A program made the translations under genes and the position numbers. From positions 1-48,779 of the forward strand of contig NZ_LOQI01000005.1 in NCBI RefSeq assembly GCF_001517915.1: DNA of 48,779 bases, written 5' to 3'. Positions 26,148-34,139 of this stretch are shown here, one piece after another (position 1 is the stretch's first letter; the number at the start of each line of letters is the position of its first letter). Source of the DNA: Oceanivirga salmonicida. Its GTDB lineage: Bacteria; Fusobacteriota; Fusobacteriia; Fusobacteriales; Leptotrichiaceae. The notes under the pieces are model-generated. The model saw nothing but the letters and a program-made list of their open reading frames with translations, searched no databases and was not told the DNA's origin.

Positions 26148-26174
26148 AAAATAGTTTTACAATCAAACTATTTT
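26148..26174 (+). terminator. hairpin ahead of the ABC exporter pair
   Basis: AAAATAGTTT / AAACTATTTT is a perfect 10-bp stem followed by T-rich sequence. It sits inside an outer pair of ATTGATAT-type repeats (about 26118-26130 and 26184-26193), so it may be an attenuator or an operator, not only a terminator. Confidence 0.55.
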
Positions 26175-26222
26175 TTCATAAATAATATCAATCTATTTTT
26201 TTGATGAATTTGGAGGTTAAAT

Positions 26223-27992
26223 ATGAATAAGAAATCAATTTTCAATAAATTTACACCTTATATGGGCAACAAAAAAGCATATATACCCATTGCTTCAATC
26301 TTTTCTGCAATATCAGCAATAATAAATATTATTCCATTTTACTATATTTGGAAAATAGTAAACATACTTTTAACTACAAACAATGAAATTTCTACTAAAA
26401 ATACAATAACTTATGCCTGGTATATTTTTATATATTCTATACTTGGAATATTTATATACTTATTTGCACTTTTATTATCTCACTTAGCAGCATTTGAAGT
26501 AGAACTTGGAATTAAAAAAACAGGCTTTGAAAAAACAATGAATATGCCTCTTGGTTTTTTTAACAAGTATTCAAGTGGTCAAATAAGAAAGATAATAAAT
26601 GACGGGGCAGAAAATACACATTCATTTTTGGCACACCAATTACCTGATTTAGCAGGAACTATGATAACACCTGTAATATTAATTATTATGCTCTTTATAT
26701 TTGACTGGCGTTTAGGTCTTGCCTGTCTTATACCAATAATATTGTCTTTTATAATTATGTCAACAATGATGACAAAACAAGGTATGGAATTTCAAAAACA
26801 ATACCAAGAAAAATTAGAGGAAATGAGTACTGAATCTGTAGAGTATGTAAGAGCAATACCTGTTGTAAAAACTTTTGGTCAAAGTGTTAAATCCTTTACA
26901 AGATTTTATAACAGCATTCAAAATTATAGAGATTTAGTAATAGTTTATACTAAATTATGGACAATACCATACTCATTATACAGTATACTTGGAGAAACTA
27001 CTGCATTTTTCTTAATACCACTAGCAATACTTTTAATAGGTCGTGGTAATGATATAACTGGCATTATAAGTTCATTTATTCTATATATACTTATTGCTCC
27101 TTTTTTTGGAATGGTAATGATGAAAAACGCCCTTTTCATACGGAAAAAAAATGATGCAATTAGAAGCATAGATAAATTTAACGATTTGTTTAACTATAAA
27201 GATATGGAATATGTCAAAAATGATGAAAAATTTGTAGCACAAGACATAGAATTTAAAAATGTAACATTTTCATATGACGGTAAACAAAAAACATTAGAGA
27301 ATATAAATTTAAAAGTTGAAAAAGGCAAAACACTTGCCCTAGTTGGTGCTTCTGGTTCAGGGAAAACAACTATAGCAAGACTTTGTGCAAGATTTTGGGA
27401 CGCAGATTTTGGTGAAATTTTAATAGGTGGTAAAAATATAAAAGATTATTCAAAAGAAACACTTATGAATAATATATCTTTTGTATTTCAAAATAATAAA
27501 CTATTTAAAACTAGTTTACTTGAAAATATAACATTTGGAAAAAAAGATGTAAGTACTAAGCGAATAGAAAATGCACTAATAAAATCAGGAGCAAAAGAAG
27601 TAATTGATTCACTAGAAAATGGATTAAATACCATAATAGGGACAAAAGGAACATATTTATCTGGTGGAGAACAACAAAGAATAGCACTTGCTAGAGCTTT
27701 TCTAAAAGATGCTCCTATTATATTGCTTGATGAAGCAACTGCCTTTGCAGACCCAGAAAATGAACATTTAATTCAGAATGCTTTAATTGAACTTAGCAAA
27801 GGGAAAACTACCATAATGATAGCACATAGAATGACAACAGTTAAACATGCTGATAATATTGCTGTCATAGATAATGGTAAAGTCGCTGAATATGGTACAC
27901 ATGATGAACTTATAAATAAAAATGGACTATATAAAAAAATGTGGGATGAATATCAAAAAACTATTGGTTGGAATATCAAGAAAGGAATGTAA
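26223..27992 (+). CDS. ABC exporter-fold half-transporter A
   Basis: The 589-residue product has a six-helix transmembrane domain (about 1-320) and a nucleotide-binding domain with Walker A GASGSGKTT, Q-loop FVFQNNKLFKTS, signature LSGGEQQRIALARAF, Walker B IILLDEATAF and IAHRMTTV. Both catalytic residues look intact. It pairs with the next gene, which starts two bases after its stop, as a heterodimer. Pairs of this type include drug, peptide and siderophore (IrtAB/YbtPQ-like) transporters. Nothing in the sequence fixes the substrate. GGAGG precedes the start. Confidence 0.9.
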   Translation: MNKKSIFNKFTPYMGNKKAYIPIASIFSAISAIINIIPFYYIWKIVNILLTTNNEISTKNTITYAWYIFIYSILGIFIYLFALLLSHLAAFEVELGIKKTGFEKTMNMPLGFFNKYSSGQIRKIINDGAENTHSFLAHQLPDLAGTMITPVILIIMLFIFDWRLGLACLIPIILSFIIMSTMMTKQGMEFQKQYQEKLEEMSTESVEYVRAIPVVKTFGQSVKSFTRFYNSIQNYRDLVIVYTKLWTIPYSLYSILGETTAFFLIPLAILLIGRGNDITGIISSFILYILIAPFFGMVMMKNALFIRKKNDAIRSIDKFNDLFNYKDMEYVKNDEKFVAQDIEFKNVTFSYDGKQKTLENINLKVEKGKTLALVGASGSGKTTIARLCARFWDADFGEILIGGKNIKDYSKETLMNNISFVFQNNKLFKTSLLENITFGKKDVSTKRIENALIKSGAKEVIDSLENGLNTIIGTKGTYLSGGEQQRIALARAFLKDAPIILLDEATAFADPENEHLIQNALIELSKGKTTIMIAHRMTTVKHADNIAVIDNGKVAEYGTHDELINKNGLYKKMWDEYQKTIGWNIKKGM

Positions 27993-27994
27993 TT

Positions 27995-29728
27995 ATGAGA
28001 AAGTATTTACAAAAAAAGTACGTTTTAACAAATGAAGGTACAGAAAATACTATAAATTCTATTATAAGTCATACACTTTATAGATTAACAACAATGCTTC
28101 CTATGCTAATAACTTTCATCTTTTTGTACCAATATAGTGGAAATTTAATTGATTTTAAAACAAAAATTAATCTTAATCTTTTACACTATATATTATTAAT
28201 ATTAACTTCATTTATAATAATATATATATTTGCATTAAATGACTACAATAAAACTTATATTAAAATTTATGATGAAAGTGCTAAAACTAGAATAAATCTT
28301 GCAGAAAAATTAAAAACTTTACCCCTTTCATATTTTAGTAAAAAAGATATAGCAGACCTTAGTGCTACTATAATGAGTGATACAACTACATTTGAAGGAA
28401 TATTTACACATGCTATGCCAGAAATATATGCTGGAATAATTAATACAAGTTTAATAGCCATAATACTATTTATAATTAATTACAAGCTTGCTCTATCTTT
28501 ATTCTGGGTAGTTCCTTTTGCATTTCTAGTTTATAAATTATCTAAGAATATTGACAACAAAATTTTAAAAACTAATTTTGATTTTGATAGAGAAATAATT
28601 GATGATATACAAGAGAGTCTTAGTTTGGTAAATGAAATAAAGGCATACAATAGAGAAAAATATTTTATAGATTCTCTTAAGAAAAAAATTGATAAACAAA
28701 AAAAATTAAAAATAAATGCAGAAGTTACAATGGGTTCATTTATAATTTTATCATCTGTTCTTTTAAAATTAGGTATGGCTACCGTTGCAATTTATGGAGC
28801 ATATTTATTAGCCGATAAATCAATAAATATTATTACTTATTTAATTTTTATCATTATTTCTGGTTCAATTTTTAATCCTTTAATGAGTGTATTAACAAAT
28901 TTAGCAGAATTATTATACTTAGATTCAATAATTGAAAGAATTAAAGAAATAAATGCTATGCCTGCTCAAGTAGGAAGTACAAACTTTAACCCTAGTAACT
29001 ATGATATAGTATTTAATAATGTTAAATTTTCTTATGAAGATGGAATAAGTGTTCTAAACGGAGTTTCATTTACAGCCAAACAAGGCGAAGTAACAGCTCT
29101 TGTAGGTCCATCAGGCAGTGGAAAAACAACTGCTGCAAAACTTGCAGCAAGATTTTGGGATATAAATAGTGGTAAAATTACACTTGGTGGTATTGATATA
29201 TCAAGTATAGAACCTGAAACATTACTTAAAAATTTTTCAATAGTTTTCCAAGATGTCTCACTATTTAATTCAACTGTTATGGAGAATATAAGATTAGGTA
29301 AAAAAGGCGCAAGCGATGATGAAGTAAAAGAAGTAGCAAAAATAGCAAGATGCGATGAATTTATAAGTAAATTACCTAATGGCTATGATACCCTTATTGG
29401 AGAAAATGGAGAAAAACTTTCTGGTGGAGAGCGTCAAAGAATATCAATAGCAAGAGCATTATTAAAAGATGCACCTATAATTCTACTTGATGAATCAACA
29501 GCCTCACTTGATGCTGAAAATGAAAGTAAAATTCAAGAAAGTATATCAAAATTAATTAAAGATAAAACTGTTATTATAATTGCCCATAGAATGAGAACAG
29601 TAATAGATGCAGATAAAATAGTTGTTCTTAAAGATGGAATAGTTAAAGAAAGTGGAAAATCTACTGACTTAATAAAAAATGACGGAATATTTAATAAAAT
29701 GTATAAAGCGCAATTAGAAAATAACTAA
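27995..29728 (+). CDS. ABC exporter-fold half-transporter B
   Basis: The 577-residue partner starts at the ATG behind AAAGGAA, two bases after the previous stop; a longer overlapping frame adds nine residues. It has a six-helix membrane domain and an NBD with Walker A GPSGSGKTT, FSIVFQDVSLFNST, signature LSGGERQRISIARALL, Walker B IILLDESTASLD and IAHRMRTV. Both ATP sites of the heterodimer therefore appear catalytic. A bulged hairpin terminator follows. The substrate is unknown. Confidence 0.9.
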   Translation: MRKYLQKKYVLTNEGTENTINSIISHTLYRLTTMLPMLITFIFLYQYSGNLIDFKTKINLNLLHYILLILTSFIIIYIFALNDYNKTYIKIYDESAKTRINLAEKLKTLPLSYFSKKDIADLSATIMSDTTTFEGIFTHAMPEIYAGIINTSLIAIILFIINYKLALSLFWVVPFAFLVYKLSKNIDNKILKTNFDFDREIIDDIQESLSLVNEIKAYNREKYFIDSLKKKIDKQKKLKINAEVTMGSFIILSSVLLKLGMATVAIYGAYLLADKSINIITYLIFIIISGSIFNPLMSVLTNLAELLYLDSIIERIKEINAMPAQVGSTNFNPSNYDIVFNNVKFSYEDGISVLNGVSFTAKQGEVTALVGPSGSGKTTAAKLAARFWDINSGKITLGGIDISSIEPETLLKNFSIVFQDVSLFNSTVMENIRLGKKGASDDEVKEVAKIARCDEFISKLPNGYDTLIGENGEKLSGGERQRISIARALLKDAPIILLDESTASLDAENESKIQESISKLIKDKTVIIIAHRMRTVIDADKIVVLKDGIVKESGKSTDLIKNDGIFNKMYKAQLENN

Positions 29729-29733
29729 AGATA

Positions 29734-29759
29734 AAAGGCGATAATTAAAGTCGCCCTTT
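29734..29759. terminator. terminator between convergent genes
   Basis: AAAGGCGA / TCGCCCTTT with a one-base bulge lies between the plus-strand ABC pair and the minus-strand dehydrogenase and can serve both. Confidence 0.7.
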
Positions 29760-29769
29760 ATAATTTTAT

Positions 29770-30837
29770 CTATTTATCTGACGCAAATGCACTTTGCCCT
29801 CCAAATTTATCAAAATGTACAATATCACTTACTAAATAATCATATATTGGTTTTGAAATAGGTATTCCATTTTTTTGGTATTCATCATATTGTAATTGAC
29901 TTACTTCTCCTGGGTAATAAACTTGTTTAAATCCTTCTGCAACTTTAATTTTATGTAATTCTTCTTTTGTTTTTGTAACATCTTCTTTAAATCTATCTAA
30001 TCCTATAAATTTAGCTGGATCTATAACTATATATATTTGACCTAAATCTCTTCCTTCAGATAATTTATCATACATAGAAGAAACATTTCCACCAAATGGA
30101 AGTCCTAATAATACCCCAGATAATACATCTACTACCATCATTAATCCATAACCTTTAGGCCCTGCAATAGGTAAAAGCCCTCCAACTTCATGAGGATTTT
30201 TAGTTGGAATTCCATTTTTATCTACGGCCCAAGTATTTGGAATTTCCATATTTTTTGAACGAGCATATAAAATTTTCCCCCAAGCTTGAATTGAAGTAGC
30301 CATATCAAAAACTATTGGTTTCCCTTCTGAAGCTGGAGCAGAAAATGCAATAGGGTTTGTCCCATAATAAGGTTCACTTCCACCATAAGGAACAACCATT
30401 GGATCTGATTGACACATTGAAATTCCTATTAAATTATTTTTTGCTATCTCTTCAACATAATAAGCAAGTGCTCCACTATGACTCATTTTAGATACCCCAA
30501 CTATTGATACTCCCATTTCTTTAGCCATGTCTATAGCATATTTCATAGCTTCTTTTGCAACATATTGACCTATTCCATTATCACCATGGAATATTCCAGT
30601 ACATACACCTGTTTTTTCAAAATGCATATTTGGATTAATATTAACTCCACCTTTTGAAATTCTTTCAGCATAATAATCAACACGAACTGCTCCATGAGAA
30701 TGAATACCACAACTATCTGCAAATACTAAATGTTTGGCTACTTCATTAGCATGTTCTTCTCTTAATCCAGCACTTTGTAATTTTTTTTGTATTAATTCAT
30801 GCAATTCTTTAGGTTTTAATATAACAGATTCTTCCAT
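29770..30837 (-). CDS. allD: Ldh2-family dehydrogenase, ureidoglycolate dehydrogenase (AllD)-like
   Basis: The 355-residue product is a malate/L-lactate/ureidoglycolate dehydrogenase-type enzyme: ADSCGIHSHGAVRVDYYAER with catalytic His 48, NGIGQYVAKEAM, GVSKMSHSGALAYY, and GPKGYGLMMVVDVLSGVL. These NAD(P)-dependent enzymes are unrelated to classical Rossmann dehydrogenases. The family alone cannot separate malate, sulfolactate and ureidoglycolate as substrates. The FdrA/YlbE/DUF2877 genes in the same operon favour ureidoglycolate to oxalurate (AllD). AGGAG precedes the start. It is last of five genes. Confidence 0.85.
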   Translation of the reverse strand: MEESVILKPKELHELIQKKLQSAGLREEHANEVAKHLVFADSCGIHSHGAVRVDYYAERISKGGVNINPNMHFEKTGVCTGIFHGDNGIGQYVAKEAMKYAIDMAKEMGVSIVGVSKMSHSGALAYYVEEIAKNNLIGISMCQSDPMVVPYGGSEPYYGTNPIAFSAPASEGKPIVFDMATSIQAWGKILYARSKNMEIPNTWAVDKNGIPTKNPHEVGGLLPIAGPKGYGLMMVVDVLSGVLLGLPFGGNVSSMYDKLSEGRDLGQIYIVIDPAKFIGLDRFKEDVTKTKEELHKIKVAEGFKQVYYPGEVSQLQYDEYQKNGIPISKPIYDYLVSDIVHFDKFGGQSAFASDK

Positions 30838-30859
30838 TTCTATACTCCTTTTCTAATTT

Positions 30860-32095
30860 TTAATTATCCTCATTAAAAATTTCATAATTTATTTCATTTT
30901 CACTTTTAGCTACTACCAAAGCTGAGAATACATCTGAATCAACATTTAATATCGTTCTTAACATACCTACAAACCATTCGACGCCAGCAAATATTGCTAT
31001 ACTTGCAACAGGAAGCCCCATTTGTGGAACTACTATGCTTAAAGACACTAATCCTGCTCCAGGAACAACTGCATTTGCAAGCGAAGCTAGTGTGGATAAA
31101 ACCGCAATATATAAATATTGTTGGAATGAATAGTTAACTCCATAAATTTGAGATATAGTAATTATGGTTATTGCCATATGCATAGCAGCTCCATTACTAT
31201 TTAATGACATACCTAAAGGCATAACTAATTTAGAAACACGCTCTTTTATTCCTAAACGTTCTTCTGAATCTTTTAAAGCTGTAGGTAATGTTACGGCTGA
31301 TGATGTGGTTGCTATTGCCATCATTGACATTCTTGTTATTTTTTTTATTATTTTTTTAATACTTAATTTACAATATATAGAAATTAAAAGTATCCATAAT
31401 ATTAAGAATGTAAATGTTGCAAATCCATAAACTAATAAATACTTAATTAATGGAATAATAACTTTTATACCTAATTTCCCAATTGTAGTTGCTACCAATG
31501 CCACTATACCTAAAGGAGCTAAATTCATTACTAACATTATCATTTTCAATATTATTTTATTAAATTGTACTATATATTCAAGTACTATATTCTTTTCATT
31601 TTTTTCAATAAAATCAGAATTTATATAACTAATTGCTATCCCAAAAACTATTGAGAACACTATTACTTGAACTATATTAGAATTTGCAAGAGAGCTCATA
31701 ATATTACTTGGAAAAAATCCAATAATTATATCATAAATACTTCCAATATCACCAACAGCAACATCTTTAGAAATAACTTCTCCTGAAATACCTAATCCTG
31801 GTTTAAAAACTACACCAAATAATACACCATATATTGCCGCTATTAATGATGAAGTCATAAAAACTATTATTGTCTTTATACCTAATTTCCCTAAAGATTT
31901 CGTATTAACAACACCTACTGCTTCAATTACCTGTCCCATAACAAGTAAAACAATAGACATTTGGATAAGTCTCAAGAACAATGTTCCCATTAACTTAAAA
32001 ATTAATATTTCTTTTCCAAATATAAAACCAATAACTACACCTAAAACCATAGAAAGCATAATTTTATTTGTCATCGATATTTTTAATTTATTCAT
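30860..32095 (-). CDS. dicarboxylate/amino acid:cation symporter (DAACS)
   Basis: The 411-residue GltP/DctA-type carrier has about eight hydrophobic segments, a serine-rich re-entrant loop (AIATTSSAVTLPTALKDSEERLG), the second hairpin with MSLNSNGAAMHM, and PGAGLVSLSIVVPQMGLP near the end. These carriers import dicarboxylates or acidic amino acids with Na+ or H+ across the inner membrane. In this operon the cargo could be ureidoglycolate, oxalurate or a related carboxylate; this is inference. GGAGG precedes the start. Confidence 0.93.
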   Translation of the reverse strand: MNKLKISMTNKIMLSMVLGVVIGFIFGKEILIFKLMGTLFLRLIQMSIVLLVMGQVIEAVGVVNTKSLGKLGIKTIIVFMTSSLIAAIYGVLFGVVFKPGLGISGEVISKDVAVGDIGSIYDIIIGFFPSNIMSSLANSNIVQVIVFSIVFGIAISYINSDFIEKNEKNIVLEYIVQFNKIILKMIMLVMNLAPLGIVALVATTIGKLGIKVIIPLIKYLLVYGFATFTFLILWILLISIYCKLSIKKIIKKITRMSMMAIATTSSAVTLPTALKDSEERLGIKERVSKLVMPLGMSLNSNGAAMHMAITIITISQIYGVNYSFQQYLYIAVLSTLASLANAVVPGAGLVSLSIVVPQMGLPVASIAIFAGVEWFVGMLRTILNVDSDVFSALVVAKSENEINYEIFNEDN

Positions 32096-32127
32096 AACAT
32101 TATACCTCCAAAAACATTATCTATAAA

Positions 32128-33363
32128 TTATTCATTTTTTTCACTAGCAAAAGCAAATATTACCATACCTATGAATAATAAAACTGACGCTAAATAGAAT
32201 CCAGCTTGCATTGAACCAAAATTATCTGCTATCCACCCTGTAACATAAGGCGCTGTTATCGCCGCTGACATTCCTATAAAATTATATGCACTTAAAGCTG
32301 TTGATAATACTTTTCTTGGAGAATTTTTTGTAACATATGCAACTAAAATAGGATCTAAAGCTAATTTACCTGTTAATCCATAAAGTATAAGCATTGCTAT
32401 CAATAAAGTTCTATTTGTTACAAAAGCCATACCAAATGTTGATATTAATGCTAATGGTATTAATGTAAATACAAATATTTTAGTTTTTTTGTATTTATCA
32501 GATAATCTAGAAAATAGTAATGCACCTGGTATTGATGCCCACGGAACTAATGAAGCTATAAATCCAACACTTGATCCTTCAAACCCACGCTCTATTTGTA
32601 AAAAAAGTGGAAGCCATGTAATAATTACAAAGTTTGCATATATAGAACAAAATAATAATAAGAAAGCAAATAATAAATTTTTATTTTTAAATACAGATAA
32701 CCCTGAAACTTTTTCTTCTTCTACTTCTATATTTACATTTTTACTTTCCAAATCTTTATTAGCAACTTTCTCATGTAAAAATATAAATAATATTCCAACT
32801 ATAATTGTAGGAACTGACATTATAAAAAATGGTAAGCTCCAATGGTTTCCCTTTTCTAATACCAAGTAACTTGATAATAAATAACCACCAGATGTCCCAA
32901 AAGCCATACCACTATTTATTATAGCTGTCCCTAAAGTTAAACTTTTTCTAGGTATTGCTTCTGCAGAAAGTGCATACTGTGGTCCATAATATGCAGCTTC
33001 CCCTATACCAGTTATTGCTCTATATATCATAAATATACCTACACCTGTTGCAATTCCACTTAAAAATGTTCCTGCACCAAATAGTATAAATCCAAAAGTA
33101 ATTACAATTTTTCTTCCTATACGATCTCCTAAAATTCCAAAAGGAATTTGCATTATTGCATAAGTTAAGAAAAATATACTATTAATAGCTCCTAATTGTG
33201 TTTTTGTTAAACCATATTCTATTTCTATATTTCCCATAACTGGTCCTAAAATTGTTCTATCTGCATACATTAATATCCAACCAACAAAACATAATGCAAC
33301 AACTTTCCACCAATAACGTTCTGAAACATTCATTTCTTTATAACGATTTTTTATTTCTCCCAT
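32128..33363 (-). CDS. MFS transporter, anion:cation symporter type
   Basis: The 411-residue product has twelve membrane segments. YADRTILGPVMGNIEIEYGLTKTQLG is the start of the anion/organic-acid:H+ symporter (ACS) family, and the MFS signature GDRIGRK follows. A cytosolic loop after segment 6 carries ESKNVNIEVEEEKVSG. The start codon overlaps the DUF2877 stop (TAATG) with GAGG upstream, so translation is coupled. It is the second carrier in the operon and may import the ureide or export oxamate; the direction is not shown by sequence. Confidence 0.92.
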   Translation of the reverse strand: MGEIKNRYKEMNVSERYWWKVVALCFVGWILMYADRTILGPVMGNIEIEYGLTKTQLGAINSIFFLTYAIMQIPFGILGDRIGRKIVITFGFILFGAGTFLSGIATGVGIFMIYRAITGIGEAAYYGPQYALSAEAIPRKSLTLGTAIINSGMAFGTSGGYLLSSYLVLEKGNHWSLPFFIMSVPTIIVGILFIFLHEKVANKDLESKNVNIEVEEEKVSGLSVFKNKNLLFAFLLLFCSIYANFVIITWLPLFLQIERGFEGSSVGFIASLVPWASIPGALLFSRLSDKYKKTKIFVFTLIPLALISTFGMAFVTNRTLLIAMLILYGLTGKLALDPILVAYVTKNSPRKVLSTALSAYNFIGMSAAITAPYVTGWIADNFGSMQAGFYLASVLLFIGMVIFAFASEKNE

Positions 33364-34139
33364 TATATGTCCTCCAAATTCAATTTTTTTTCAAGACCTA
33401 AATATATACCAAATAAAGTATCATACCCAGATGTATATCCTATACTTGAAATGTTTTTTATAGATTCTAAAACATCTTTTTTAAATAAATTTATAAAATA
33501 TTCACTAACATAATTTTCATTAAATGCTTTAAAATATTGTTTACTTATATCTGTGGTAATATTTCCATATTTTAATTTAATATTTTCTCCAAATAAATTA
33601 CATATAAGTGAATATCCCATTAAGATATCATCTCCACTAGGCGTTAATCCTTTACCTCTTCCTGCTAAAAATTTTTGAAATACATCTATACTTAAGTTTT
33701 TTTTATACAATACTTCTTCTATTTTTAATCCTATTTTCTCTGAAAAGTTTATTTTTTTTAACACAGCATATATATCTTTCATTTTATTAATATCAAATTT
33801 TATTTTTTTATAATTTAAATCTAAAATATTACATTTATCTATATCAATAACTTTTATCCCTAAACTAGTATAAAAAATTAGTTTGTTTTTTTTAGTTATA
33901 ACTATATCTCCTAGTTTACAAGCTAAAATTAAATCATTAATTTTAGTTTTATCTAATCCCAAACCAAAACTACTTAATCCCTTATTAAATATGGAAATAT
34001 TCACCAAATTATCACCAAATTTAATATTTAAAGAATTATTAAATATGCTATGTATATATCCTAATTTATTCTCATTTATATAATTTAATACTAAAGGGCT
34101 AACTATATTATTCAAATTTAATCCCTCTATACTTTGCAT
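33363..34139 (-). CDS. allH: DUF2877 protein, AllH/YlbF-like
   Basis: The 258-residue product has the DUF2877 core FLAGRGKGLTPSGDDILMGY (about 166-185), the glycine-rich block that identifies the family. In E. coli the counterpart YlbF (AllH) is the third component, with FdrA (AllF) and YlbE (AllG), of oxamate carbamoyltransferase. Here it follows the FdrA-YlbE fusion directly, overlapping its end by 32 bases. All three functional parts are thus encoded by two genes. Family assignment is firm; the role is from the E. coli work and gene order. Confidence 0.87.
   Translation of the reverse strand: MQSIEGLNLNNIVSPLVLNYINENKLGYIHSIFNNSLNIKFGDNLVNISIFNKGLSSFGLGLDKTKINDLILACKLGDIVITKKNKLIFYTSLGIKVIDIDKCNILDLNYKKIKFDINKMKDIYAVLKKINFSEKIGLKIEEVLYKKNLSIDVFQKFLAGRGKGLTPSGDDILMGYSLICNLFGENIKLKYGNITTDISKQYFKAFNENYVSEYFINLFKKDVLESIKNISSIGYTSGYDTLFGIYLGLEKKLNLEDI

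Noticed and set aside
26223-29728. An asymmetric heterodimer with one degenerate ATP site
   Set aside because: Both partners have normal Walker A, signature, Walker B Glu and switch His, so no degenerate site is visible.
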